Below are positions 28,391 through 37,916 of a DNA stretch of 64,000 nucleotides, in pieces. Under the pieces are notes generated by a model, which worked only from the letters and a program-made list of their open reading frames with translations, was not told the origin of the DNA and did not search any database. The stretch is from Chloroflexota bacterium (lineage in GTDB: Bacteria > Chloroflexota > Anaerolineae > Anaerolineales > Villigracilaceae), in assembly GCA_013112685.1 (NCBI GenBank), contig JABFGC010000001.1, positions 496,001 to 560,000 of the forward strand. Reading direction: 5' to 3'. Numbering within the stretch: the first letter of the stretch is position 1; the number at the start of each line of letters is the position of its first letter. Position numbers and translations under genes: made by a program.

Positions 28391-29081
28391 GCCAGTCAGC
28401 GAGGTCTGGCGGCCCGAGTTGGTGCGCCTGCCGCAACTGACGCTGCCGCGCCGCATCTTCCGCGCCTTCGCGCACGGACTGCTCAAATTCGTCTCGCGGC
28501 TCTGTCTGCGGGTGACCGCCGAAGGGCTGGAAAACACCCCCCCGCACGGACCGCTCCTCATCGTCATCAACCATCTCGGCGATGCCGATACCCCGGCAAT
28601 CCTCGCCTGCCTGCCGTTCATGCCCGATGCGCTCGGCAAGATCGAGTTGTACGATCTCCCCATCCTCGGCAAACTCATGGACTGGTACGGAGTCATCTGG
28701 CTCCATCGCGGGCGACCCGACAAACGCGCTCTGCGCGCCGCATTGGACGGGCTGGCGGAGGGACGGGTCATCATCATTGCGCCGGAGGGCAGATACTCGC
28801 TGACCGGCAGGCTGGAGGAGGGCACGGGCGGCGCGGCGTTCCTGGCGGTCAAATCGGGCGTGCCGGTTCTGCCCATCGTCGTCACCGGCACGGAGAACGC
28901 GAAGGTTTACGGTCATTTGAAAAGGCTGAGGCGCGCGCCGGTACGCTTGCGGGTCGGAAAAACCTTCCGGCTGGCTGGGCAGGCTGAGGGTCGGAAAGAG
29001 GCGTTGAGTCTCGGCACGGAAAAAATCATGGAGGCGCTGGCAAATCTCCTGCCGGAGGAATATCGGGGCGGGTATTCCTGA
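28362..29081 (+). CDS. second PlsC-type acyltransferase
   Basis: A 239-residue acyltransferase with INHLGDADTP (motif I), GVIWLHRGRPDKRAL (motif II), IAPEGRYSLTG (motif III) and PVLPIVVTGTE (motif IV). It overlaps the preceding acyltransferase. Two adjacent copies suggest the two acylation steps of glycerolipid synthesis or a bis-acyl lipid modification, but substrate specificity cannot be read from sequence. ATG 28362 is taken over an upstream TTG. Confidence 0.85.
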   Translation: MRDKPSAPPKPVSEVWRPELVRLPQLTLPRRIFRAFAHGLLKFVSRLCLRVTAEGLENTPPHGPLLIVINHLGDADTPAILACLPFMPDALGKIELYDLPILGKLMDWYGVIWLHRGRPDKRALRAALDGLAEGRVIIIAPEGRYSLTGRLEEGTGGAAFLAVKSGVPVLPIVVTGTENAKVYGHLKRLRRAPVRLRVGKTFRLAGQAEGRKEALSLGTEKIMEALANLLPEEYRGGYS

Positions 29082-29119
29082 CTTTGCCTACTTGTTAAGT
29101 GCGGGTAGTATTTTGAGGC

Positions 29120-29125
29120 TATAAT
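29120..29125 (+). promoter_or_regulatory. -10 box of a leaderless sensor-kinase transcript
   Basis: TATAAT ends 8 bases before ATG 29134. No good Shine-Dalgarno sequence is present. Confidence 0.5.
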
Positions 29126-29133
29126 TCGGAAAA

Positions 29134-32100
29134 ATGGACTTTGTCTTCACGCTCCTGGCAGGCATCCCGTTCCCGGCGCCCCCCACTCTGGCAGGCTGGT
29201 TTGTGTGGGTGTCTCTGCTGGGGGTTTTGGTTTATCTTCTGTACCGCCAGCGTTCAAATCAAAACTCGTGGGGCGGGCGTGGATGGGGGCTTTTTGTTCT
29301 GCTTTTCATTCTGACCGCCGCTGCGAACCTGCTGATTGGGCTGAGACTGACTTCCGCTTCCGCCCGACCCCTGCCCGGGTTGCCCGCCAATGCGCCGGGT
29401 TCGGCGCTGATGGTTTTTTCCGCCATCCCCTGGCTGTTGGGCGGGGGTTTTCTGGGGCCGCTCGGCGCGGCGGGGCTGGGCGCCTTTGCCGGGTTGCTTT
29501 GCGCGGCACGTGGGGACCCTGTATTCCCTTTTTCCGATCCTTGAGTTTGCCTTTCTGGGGATTTGGTTTTCGCTGAACACACGCCAGCGTTACCGCACGC
29601 CTGCCTTTCGCCTCTTTGCGCCAGCCGCTGGCGGCGGCGTTGCTGCTGATTCCCTTCCACACCCTGTTTTACACGCTGAGCGCGCTCTTCACGCAATGGG
29701 GGACGGCGGTGCCTGCCACTGCCCGGCTGGATTTTGCCATCAGCAACGCGGGCGTGGTGACGCTTGCCTTCGGCGGCGAGATGCTCATCGGCGGGCTGGC
29801 GGCGCAGGTGATTTCGATGGCGTTCCCCTCCGCCCGGGGCAGTAAACAGCCGTTGCAGCCCTCGCCCGGCGAGAAGAGCCTCGAATCCCGTTTCATCTCT
29901 GCGGTGGGGGTTTTCATTCTGCTGTTGCTGTTGACCCTGCTCATCGGCGACTGGGTGGTCGCCGGGCGCGCCGCGCGCGACATGCTGGAGGATCGTCTTT
30001 CGAGCGCGGCGGAATCGGCGGCGCAAAGTGTGCCGTTCTTCCTCGAAACCGGGCAGAACCTCGCCGTGCAACTGGCGCTCGACCCGCGCCTGCTGGATTC
30101 GAGCGGCGACGAATTGAAATCCATCATCGGCACGCGCATGCAAGCCGTTCCATACTTCGACCAGTTCATCGTGCTGGACGCAAGCAACAAGAATTTACTC
30201 GCCATTTACCCGGGATTCCCGAAGGCGGCTTCAAACTGTACATGGACGAGGAAGCCGGCATCCTGCTTGCGAGGAGCGGCGTGCTGACCCAGATCTATTC
30301 CATCCCGCCAGCCACGCTGGAGGAGGTTTCGCGCGTCTCATTCATGGTCGCCATTGTGGATTCATTCGGCAACGTCCAGCGCATTTTGATCGGGCGCACC
30401 ACGCTCGAATCCAACCCGCTGACCCTGCCGCTGATCGAAAGCCTCAACAACATGCGCGACCTCGGCGGTTCGGGGATGCTGTTGAACGAGAACAACCGCG
30501 CCATTTACCACTCGGATAAAGCGCAACTGCTGACCGCCTACACGGGGCAAAGCGGAAACGAGCCGTTCTTCTACGACGACACCGCCTCCGACGGCACGCG
30601 CCTGCTGCGCTATTACCAGCCGGTGCTGGGGCGTCCCTGGGCAATCGTGTTGACCGTTCCGGCGCAGCGCGCCCAACAACTGGCGTTGAATATCGCCATG
30701 CCGCTGGCGTTGATGATCATCCTGCTTGCGGTCGTCGCGCTGATCTCCCTGCGCTTCGGCTTGCGCGTGGTCACCGGTTCCCTGCGAAGTCTTGCCGCGG
30801 AAGCCAACCGCATCGCGCAGGGGAACCTCGACAACCCGCTCCAGATCGCGGGCGAAGATGAAGTTGCCCAACTGCGCAGAGCCTTCGAGCAGATGCGCAT
30901 CGGCTTGCAGGCGCGGCTGGATGAGATCAACCGCCTCTTGCGCGTGAGTCAGGGCGTGGCATCCAGCCCGGAGATGGAGGATGCGGTCGAGCCGGTGCTG
31001 GATGCGATCCTCTCCACGGGCGCAAACTCCGTCCGGGTGGTATTGTCGCCGAGCATCCTGCCCGATACGTTCATCGAACTGCCGTCGCGTTTTACCGTCG
31101 GCGCGTCGCAGGATGCGTACGCCCATCTCGACGACCAGATCCTTGACCTTGCGCAAAGCCACGAAAAGATCGTCCTGCCCAACCTCACCCGCTCGCGCGA
31201 ACTGATCCTGGATTCATCCAAGCCCCAGCCGCTGGCGTTGCTGGCGGTTGCCCTGCGGCACGAGAACCGCTATTACGGCGTGGTGTGGGCGGGCTACGAA
31301 CAGCCGCGCAAGTTCTCCGATTCGGATGTGCGCTTTGTGACCACGCTTGCCGGTCAGGCGGCGCTGGCTGTGGCGAACGCGCATCTTTACCTGAACGTGG
31401 AGGCTTCGCGCCGCCAGCTGGAAGCGATCATCAACTCCACGCCGGGCCCCGTCATCGTGACGGGACCACCGCAACCGCCTCTTGATTGCCAACCGCGCCG
31501 CGACCACCGCGCTCGGTCAGGGCATGGACGACGCCAGCGGCAAGGAAACCGAGAAGGTGGTCAAACTCAAACCGCTGCTGGCACTGCTGCAAAGCGCCAC
31601 CTCCGAAAAGCAATCTGCCGAGATCATGCTCTCGGATAAGCGCACCTACCTGGCGACAGCTTCGTCCGTCGTGGTGGAGGGACGCCGGATCGGGCGCGTG
31701 TGCATCATGCGCGACGTGACGCACTTCAAGGAACTGGATTCGCTGAAGTCCGAGTTCGTGGCGACGGTGAGTCACGACCTGCGCTCGCCGTTGACGTTGA
31801 TGCGTGGCTACGCCACCATGCTCGATACGGTGGGCGAGTTGAACGAACAGCAGCAGGGCTACGTCAAGAAGATCATCTCCGGCGTGGAGAATATGTCCCG
31901 CCTCGTCAACAACCTGCTGGATCTGGGACGCATCGAGATCGGCGTCGGCTTGCAGGTGGAACACGTCACGGTGCTGGACATCATCGAGCGCGTCACCAGC
32001 GCCGTGCAATTGCAGGCGGCGCAGAAGAACATCGCCCTGAACGTGGAACTGCCCAAGGACATGCCGCACGCGGTGGAAGCCGACCAGGCGCTGCTGCACC

Positions 32101-32447
32101 AGGCGCTCTACAACCTGGTGGAGAACGCCGTCAAATACACGCCGGAGAACGGGCGCGTCTTCATCCGCACGATTTCCCAGCCCGATTATCTCATCTTCGC
32201 CATCGAAGATTCCGGCATTGGCATCACCCCGGAGGACATCCCGCACCTGTTCGAGAAGTTCTATCGCGGCAAACAGCGCGAAGCCCGCTCCCAGCCCGGC
32301 TCCGGCTTGGGTCTCGCCATCGTACACTCCATCGCCGAAAGCCACCGCGGACGGGTCTGGGTGGAAAGCGCGATCGGCAAGGGCAGCACCTTCTATTTGC
32401 AGATTCCCCTCACCCAGCCTAAAGAATTCAAATCCATATCATCGTAA
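29134..32447 (+). CDS. large membrane sensor histidine kinase (multiple frameshifts)
   Basis: About 1100 residues: several N-terminal membrane helices, an extracytoplasmic sensor region (ARDMLEDRLSSAAESAAQSV ...), a helix, HAMP (RIAQGNLDNPLQIAGEDEV), GAF (LSTGANSVRVVLSP ...), PAS-like (IINSTPGPVIVTDHRNRLL), HisKA with SHDLRSPLTLMRGY, and HATPase with NLVENAVKYTP, DSGIGITP and GSGLGLAI. Indels: one or two at 29495-29516, extra T in 29615-29617, missing G at 30212-30214, extra G at 31462-31464. Each correction joins conserved sequence. No response regulator is adjacent. It lies just upstream of the potassium operon, though a promoter separates them. Confidence 0.85.
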
Positions 32448-32507
32448 CGCGGAACGTTCCCCGACCCGATTCGTAAACCTGACAGGTTGTGATGAAACCC
32501 GTCCGAT

Positions 32508-32539
32508 CTTTTTCGTGAAAACCAAATCTGTACTATAAT
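32508..32539 (+). promoter_or_regulatory. candidate promoter of the potassium operon
   Basis: TATAAT (32534-32539) has a weak TTTTTC -35-like block (32508-32513) upstream. The leader to ATG 32594 is about 50 bases and contains CTTCCGCGGGAAG, a small palindrome. No c-di-AMP (ydaO) riboswitch fold is evident. Confidence 0.45.
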
Positions 32540-32593
32540 CCGTTTTTGTCCTTCCGCGGGAAGGGCATAATTTTTGCCGGTAAACTGGTACTT

Positions 32594-34573
32594 ATGATCA
32601 ATCAGGAAAATAAACAGACCCCCATTATCGAGCGCAGTACAGACTACAAGCCCCGGCGCACCTGGCGTTCGTGGCTGATCGGGCGTCCGCTCTCCACGGC
32701 GGATGCGCCGCACGAAACCATCGGCAAGGCGGTGGGCTTGGCTGTCTTCGCATCCGACGCGCTTTCGTCGAACGCCTACGCCACCCAGGAAATCATGGTG
32801 GTGCTGGCGGCGGCGGGCACGATTGCCTTTGGGTATGTGTTCCCGATTTCCATTGCGATCGTCGTGCTTCTGACGATTGTGTCCATTTCCTACGTGCAGG
32901 TCATTCATGCCTATCCCGACGGGGGCGGCGCCTACGTGGTCGCCCGCGACAACCTCGGCGAACTGGCTGGTCTGACCGCGGCATCTGCCCTGTTAGCCGA
33001 TTACATCCTGACGGTTTCCGTTTCCGTCTCATCCGGTATCGCCCAGATCGTCTCCGCTTATCCCGAATTGTACGAATACCGCGTGCTGATGGCGGTTGCG
33101 GCGGTTTTCCTGCTCATGCTGGTCAACTTGCGCGGCGTGCGTGAATCCGGCTCGGCGATTGCCGTGCCGAGCATGTCGTTCATCGTTATCATGCTCTTCA
33201 TGATCGCGGTCGGAATGTACAAATATTTTTCCGGCACGCTGGGAACGGTTGTAAATCCGCCCGAGATCTTGGCGCACGGCATTACCGCGTTTGGCATGCC
33301 TTTTTTGATCCTTCACGCCTTCTCCAGCGGAACTGCGGCGTTGACCGGGATCGAAGCGATCTCAAACGGGACCACCGCCTTCAAGGAGCCGCGCAGCAAG
33401 AATGCCGCCGCGACCCTGGTGTGGATGGCGGTCATTCTTGCGACTCTCTTCATGGGGATCTCCTTCCTCGCCGGTCAGGCGGGGGCGGTCCCTTCCGAAG
33501 TTGAAACGGTCATTTCGCAGATCGGGCGCACCGTTTTTGGGGGTCAGGGAATCTTTTACTTTGCCGTCATCCTGGCAACCACCATCATTTTGCTCCTGGC
33601 GGGGAATACGGCGTATGCGGGTTTCCCCCGCTTGAGCGCCCTGATGGCAATGGACGGTTTTCTGCCGCGCCAGTTGACCTACCGCGGAAGCCGCCTCGTG
33701 TACTCGCGCGGAATCGTGGCGCTGGCGGTATTATCCTCGGCGTTGATCGTGCTCTTTCAAGCAAGCGTAACCCGCCTCATTCCGCTCTACGCCATCGGCG
33801 TTTTCCTTTCCTTTACGCTGGCTCAGTCGGGCATGGCGTTCCGCTGGTGGAAAAGCGGAAAACTTCTCGACAAGAAAGAGGAAGGTCCACACGCCAACAC
33901 CCGCGTCTCGAAACTCACCTACGATCCGCTCTGGCGTTTGAAGATGATCGCCAACGGTTTCGGCGCGTTCTGCACCGGTGTGGTGATGCTGATCTTTGCC
34001 ATCACCAAATTCCAAGACGGCGCTTACGTGGTGCTTGTCCTGATCCCGTCCCTGATCGGCGTCCTCTGGCTGATCCACATTCACTACAGAAACCTTGCCA
34101 AAAAACTATCGCTGGATAATTTCGGCGCCATTCCGCCGCACACTATCCGCCACCGCGTCATCATGCCGGTCAGCGGCGTGCATCTGGGAACGCTTTCCGC
34201 CCTGCGCTACGCCCGCATGTTGTCAGACGATGTAACCGCCGTGCATATTGTCATCGAACCCGCCGATGCGGAGAAGACGCGCAAGAAATGGGAGACCTGG
34301 GGCGAAGGCGTCCGCCTTGTGATGCTGGATTCCCCCTATCGTCTCTTCATCGAACCGCTGTTGGAGTACATCGCCGACATTGCCGAAAACCGTCAATCCG
34401 GCGAGATCATCACCGTCGTCGTGCCGGAGTTCGTTTCCGACAACCGCCTGAGCGCCGCCCTGCACACCAACACGGCGGACATCCTGCGCGCGCAACTGAA
34501 GAATCAACACGGCATCGTGATCACGAACGTCCCGTATCATGTGCATGAAAGCGAAAGCGACCATCATCGCTAA
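32594..34573 (+). CDS. KimA-like potassium importer (APC superfamily)
   Basis: A 659-residue permease with about 12 helices and a C-terminal cytosolic domain. The blocks FASDALSSNAYATQEIMVVLA, YPDGGGAYVVARDNLG, SALLADYILTVSVSVSSG, AFSSGTAALTGIEAISNG and TRLIPLYAIGVFLSFTLAQS follow the KimA (YdaO) order of helices closely, and the soluble tail (VIMPVSGVHLGTLSAL ... VVVPEF) is also KimA-like. KimA is a high-affinity proton-coupled K+ importer. Two RCK/TrkA genes follow at 12 and 1 bases, supporting a potassium role. I start at ATG 32594, past a TTG that lies near the likely transcription start. Confidence 0.85.
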   Translation: MINQENKQTPIIERSTDYKPRRTWRSWLIGRPLSTADAPHETIGKAVGLAVFASDALSSNAYATQEIMVVLAAAGTIAFGYVFPISIAIVVLLTIVSISYVQVIHAYPDGGGAYVVARDNLGELAGLTAASALLADYILTVSVSVSSGIAQIVSAYPELYEYRVLMAVAAVFLLMLVNLRGVRESGSAIAVPSMSFIVIMLFMIAVGMYKYFSGTLGTVVNPPEILAHGITAFGMPFLILHAFSSGTAALTGIEAISNGTTAFKEPRSKNAAATLVWMAVILATLFMGISFLAGQAGAVPSEVETVISQIGRTVFGGQGIFYFAVILATTIILLLAGNTAYAGFPRLSALMAMDGFLPRQLTYRGSRLVYSRGIVALAVLSSALIVLFQASVTRLIPLYAIGVFLSFTLAQSGMAFRWWKSGKLLDKKEEGPHANTRVSKLTYDPLWRLKMIANGFGAFCTGVVMLIFAITKFQDGAYVVLVLIPSLIGVLWLIHIHYRNLAKKLSLDNFGAIPPHTIRHRVIMPVSGVHLGTLSALRYARMLSDDVTAVHIVIEPADAEKTRKKWETWGEGVRLVMLDSPYRLFIEPLLEYIADIAENRQSGEIITVVVPEFVSDNRLSAALHTNTADILRAQLKNQHGIVITNVPYHVHESESDHHR

Positions 34574-34585
34574 GGAGTCGTCAAG

Positions 34586-35251
34586 ATGAATTTTATCGTT
34601 GTTGGTTGTGGGAGATTCGGAGCCGAACTGGCGTACCGTCTCTTCTCGAACGGACATCAGGTCGTGGTGGTGGATTCCAGCCCCCAGACGTTCAACCGCC
34701 TCCACCCGGACTTTCGAGGGCGTACTGTGGTGGGAGATTCTCTCTCCGCCGACACTTTGTCCCGCGCCGCCGCCGACAAGGCAGATGGCGTCGCCATTGT
34801 CACCAATTCCGATACGCTGAATGCCGTCATCGGGCATACCATCCGCGTGCATTACCCAAACGTGAAGCAGGTCATCGTCCGCAACTATGACCCTGCCATG
34901 CGCGGGATGCTCGAAGCGTTTGGCTTGCAGATCGTCAGTTCCACCGCCTGGGGAGCGGAGCGCGTGCAGGAGTTGCTGATTGACCCGTCCTTCCGCACGG
35001 TGTTCTCGGCGGGCAATGGCGAGGTCGAGATGTACGAGATGTTCATCTCCGAAAAGTGGGACGGCATGACTATCGCCAGCCTGCTGGAGGGTTGCGGCGG
35101 GATCGTCTGCGCCGCGTTGACCCGCGCCGGTCGTGCGGAACTCCCCAGCCCGAATGCAAAACTCCAAAAGGGAGACGTGCTGACCGTCAGCGCGACGCTG
35201 GAAGGAGTAAAATCCCTGCGCGCAAAACTACAGGAAGGGAAGGAGGCATAA
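34586..35251 (+). CDS. TrkA/RCK-type potassium transport regulator, first copy
   Basis: A 221-residue protein with an RCK_N Rossmann domain (FIVVGCGRFGAELAYRLF, VVVDSS, GDSLSADTLSRA, IVTNSDTLNAVIG) and an RCK_C domain after about residue 140. Such proteins form nucleotide- or c-di-AMP-sensing rings that gate Trk/Ktr channels. AAGGAGTCGTCAAG lies before the ATG. Its partner here is a KimA-type permease, not a TrkH/KtrB subunit, which is unusual. The next gene is a second RCK protein. Confidence 0.88.
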   Translation: MNFIVVGCGRFGAELAYRLFSNGHQVVVVDSSPQTFNRLHPDFRGRTVVGDSLSADTLSRAAADKADGVAIVTNSDTLNAVIGHTIRVHYPNVKQVIVRNYDPAMRGMLEAFGLQIVSSTAWGAERVQELLIDPSFRTVFSAGNGEVEMYEMFISEKWDGMTIASLLEGCGGIVCAALTRAGRAELPSPNAKLQKGDVLTVSATLEGVKSLRAKLQEGKEA

Positions 35252-35252
35252 T

Positions 35253-35933
35253 ATGTTTGTCTTTATTGCCGGGGGCGGGCGCACCGGCGCCCAACTCGCC
35301 TCACAACTGATCGAACAGAAATACGAGGTGCGCCTCGTGGAGCACCGCCGCGAACTGCTCTCGCGCCTCCATCACGAACTTCCCACCGAAGTGATCTTCG
35401 AGGGACAGCCCACCGACCCGAACGTGCTCAGGCAGGCGGGGATTGAAAGGGCAAATGTGCTCGTCGCCTGCACCAATGAGGATGCCTCCAACCTTGTGCT
35501 GTGCTACCTCGCGCGGACGCTGTTCAGGGTGCGGCGCACGGTGGCGCGCATCAACAACCCGCGCAACGCCTGGCTGTTCGACGGCAACTTCCATGTGGAT
35601 GAGACCATCAACCAGGCGGACGTGATGGCGCACCTGATCCAGGAGGAAATGTCGCTTGGCGACATGATGACCCTGCTCAAGATCCGCCGCGGACGCTACT
35701 CGCTGGTGGAGGAGAAGGTCCCCAAGGGCGCGAAAGCCATCGGCGTGCAGATCAAGGACCTGGGCTTGCCCGACCAATGCGTGATCGCCGCCATCATCCG
35801 CAAGGGACACGTCACTCTGCCGCGCGGCACCACCGCGCTCGAAGAGTTCGACGAAGTCCTTGCCATCACCGACGAAGCCGGCGCAAAACAACTCGCCCTC
35901 CTGCTCGAACCGCCGGATCGGTCGGTGCTGTAA
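35253..35933 (+). CDS. TrkA/RCK-type potassium transport regulator, second copy
   Basis: A 226-residue RCK protein: FIAGGGRTGAQLASQLIEQ (nucleotide site), VRLVEHRRELLSRL, FEGQPTDPNVLRQAGIERA and VLVACTNEDASNLVL, with RCK_C at the end (LPDQCVIAAIIRKGHVTLPR). It follows the first copy after one base, so the pair could form a hetero-oligomer. It differs in the GxGxxG motif (GGGRTG against GCGRFG), which suggests different ligand use. A terminator follows at once. Confidence 0.88.
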   Translation: MFVFIAGGGRTGAQLASQLIEQKYEVRLVEHRRELLSRLHHELPTEVIFEGQPTDPNVLRQAGIERANVLVACTNEDASNLVLCYLARTLFRVRRTVARINNPRNAWLFDGNFHVDETINQADVMAHLIQEEMSLGDMMTLLKIRRGRYSLVEEKVPKGAKAIGVQIKDLGLPDQCVIAAIIRKGHVTLPRGTTALEEFDEVLAITDEAGAKQLALLLEPPDRSVL

Positions 35934-35935
35934 AC

Positions 35936-35970
35936 AAAAAAATCTCCCGTCCATTTGGCGGGGGATTTTT
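35936..35970 (+). terminator. terminator of the potassium operon
   Basis: AAAAATCTCCCG pairs with CGGGGGATTTTT (two G-U pairs) around a CCATTTGG-containing loop, with flanking A and T runs, so it could act both ways. Confidence 0.75.
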
Positions 35971-35975
35971 CGTAA

Positions 35976-35994
35976 CGCAAGTCTCAGACTTGCG
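35976..35994. repeat. CGCAAGTCT-C-AGACTTGCG palindrome
   Basis: Perfect 9-bp arms with a 1-base centre. It abuts the stop codon of the minus-strand ABC gene (35995-35997) and probably is a dispersed repeat. Confidence 0.6.
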
Positions 35995-37809
35995 CTACTT
36001 CGCCACCATTTCCTTCATCTGCTCCACATACGCCAGCGACTGATGCCTGAAATAGGTGTTGTACAACTCGGCGTAGTGACCGCCTTGATTCAACAAACTT
36101 TCGTGATTTCCCTCCTCGATGATCGTGCCTTTGCGCATGACGACGATGCGGTCTGCGGCTTTGACGGTGGAGAGGCGGTGCGCGATGAGGATGCTGGTCG
36201 AGTTTTTCAGGATGAGGTTCAACGCCTGTTGGATCTGCCACTCCGTGAACGGGTCAATGCTGGCGGTCGCTTCGTCGAGGATGAAGATGGCGGGATTTTG
36301 CACCAGCACGCGCATCAACGCCACGAGTTGACGCTGTCCCATCGAGAGCCGGTTGCCGCGTTCGCCAACTTCGGTGTGCAATCCGTTTGGCAGGGTCTCC
36401 AGCCATTCGCCGTCGCCGATGCGCCTGGCAAGACGAAGCATCTCTTCTTCGGGCACGCCCGGCGCGGCGTAGCGGATGTTGTCGGCAACCGTCCCTGAAA
36501 AGAGGAACGGCACCTGCGAGACGATTCCCAACTGGCGGCGGTACTGGGTCAGGTCGAACGTGCGGATGTCGCGCCCGTCAATGAGCAGGCGTCCCTGCTG
36601 GAACTCGTAGAAGCGCGCGATCAACTTCGCAATGGATGACTTGCCCGCGCCGGTGTGTCCTACCAGCGCAAGAGTCTCTCCGGGTCGAATGAGCAGGTTG
36701 AAGTCGGTGAGAACCGGTTCTTTATCCGAATAGCGAAAGTGCAAATGCTCGAAGTGAATCTCGCCTTTGAGGCGCGGCACATCCTGCTTCTCTTTTTGGA
36801 TCACGTTCGGGTCGGCGTCAATTAAAGCGAAGACGCGTTCGGCGGCGGAGAGACCGCTTTGAATCTGCGCCCAGAACGAAGTGAGATTCAACACGGGGAA
36901 GAAAAACTGGTCGAGGCTCATGATGAAGAGGTACCACGCGCCGATGCTGACCAGACCCTGCGCCGCACTGAAACCGCCGACATAGACGAGGATGCCGACG
37001 AAGATGCCGCCCAGCGCATTGAGCGTGGGAAAGACCAGGGAAAGCACAAAGCCGCGCTGGACGTTCACGGTGTACGATTGCTGGTTCGACTCATCGAACG
37101 ACTTGAAAATGCCTTCCTCCTGGCGGAAGTTCTTGGCAATCGAAATGCCGCTGATGGTCTCCTTGATGGCGGCGTTGACGTCCGCCATGGCTTTCATGCC
37201 GCGCTTGGTGACTCGCCGCGCCCAGGCGCGGAAGCCCGCCGCGATGGCAAAGATGATCGGGAGGAAGCCGACGAGCAAGAGCGCAAGCCGCCATTCGGTG
37301 CGGAAAAGCACGACGGCGATGATGAACGCCTGAATGAACTGCGCCACCACGTCGGTGACGATGACCACGAGTTGGCCGAAGTCGTTCGTGTCGGAGGTGA
37401 TGCGCGAGACGATGCGCCCGGAGGAAAACTGGTCGTAGAAGGAGAGATCGTGTTCGGCGGCAGCACGGAAGGCGCGCGAACGCATGTCCAGCACCACGTC
37501 GCCGACGGAACGTACGATCAGACCGCGCCTCAGCCAGTTCAGCCCCCACAAGCCGAACGCCACGCCGACCAGCGCCAGCCCCACCCACAGAATCGCGGCG
37601 GTACTCGGCTGTTCCCGAATCAAATCCACGATGCGGCTGACGATGACGGGCAGCGCCGCGCCGATCATTGCCAGCAAAATGATGATGACGGATGCGAAGA
37701 CCAGCCGCGGGGTCTGAGTGCTGAAGTAATTGACCATGCGGCGCACCAGTTCGCTGTCTTTGTACTGGCGGTCGTATTTTTCGTCGTTAAGTCCTGCGAA
37801 GAAACCCAT
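35995..37809 (-). CDS. heterodimeric ABC exporter, catalytic subunit (second system)
   Basis: A 604-residue type I exporter half with six membrane helices, Walker A GHTGAGKSS, Walker B LDEATASID with the catalytic Glu, and switch His ILIAHRLSTV. The signature is LSMGQRQ instead of LSGGQ. Together with the upstream minus-strand gene, which has LSGGQ but lacks the catalytic Glu, it makes one consensus and one degenerate ATP site, as in TM287/288-type exporters. It is the second gene of a two-gene unit separated by a family A repeat. Substrate unknown. Confidence 0.93.
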   Translation of the reverse strand: MGFFAGLNDEKYDRQYKDSELVRRMVNYFSTQTPRLVFASVIIILLAMIGAALPVIVSRIVDLIREQPSTAAILWVGLALVGVAFGLWGLNWLRRGLIVRSVGDVVLDMRSRAFRAAAEHDLSFYDQFSSGRIVSRITSDTNDFGQLVVIVTDVVAQFIQAFIIAVVLFRTEWRLALLLVGFLPIIFAIAAGFRAWARRVTKRGMKAMADVNAAIKETISGISIAKNFRQEEGIFKSFDESNQQSYTVNVQRGFVLSLVFPTLNALGGIFVGILVYVGGFSAAQGLVSIGAWYLFIMSLDQFFFPVLNLTSFWAQIQSGLSAAERVFALIDADPNVIQKEKQDVPRLKGEIHFEHLHFRYSDKEPVLTDFNLLIRPGETLALVGHTGAGKSSIAKLIARFYEFQQGRLLIDGRDIRTFDLTQYRRQLGIVSQVPFLFSGTVADNIRYAAPGVPEEEMLRLARRIGDGEWLETLPNGLHTEVGERGNRLSMGQRQLVALMRVLVQNPAIFILDEATASIDPFTEWQIQQALNLILKNSTSILIAHRLSTVKAADRIVVMRKGTIIEEGNHESLLNQGGHYAELYNTYFRHQSLAYVEQMKEMVAK

Positions 37810-37820
37810 AAATTTTCCTC

Positions 37821-37916
37821 TGTCATTGCGAGGAGGGCTTTAGCCCGACGAAGCAATCTTGGAATTATGTGGAGGATTGCTTCGTCGCAAAGTGCAGAGC
37901 GCTCCTCGCAATGACA
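37821..37916. repeat. dispersed repeat, family A
   Basis: TGTCATTGCGAGGAGGGC at one end and GCGCTCCTCGCAATGACA at the other enclose GACGAAGCAATC and GATTGCTTCGTCGCAAAGTG. As at 13125-13280, it sits exactly between two ABC exporter subunit genes. Confidence 0.8.

Noticed and set aside
32447..32593. c-di-AMP (ydaO) riboswitch before the KimA-like gene
   Set aside because: The conserved blocks of that riboswitch are not visible and the leader is only about 50 bases from the likely transcription start.
36859..37914. Plus-strand frame opposite the ABC exporter
   Set aside because: Low-complexity acidic translation; the minus strand carries all ABC motifs.
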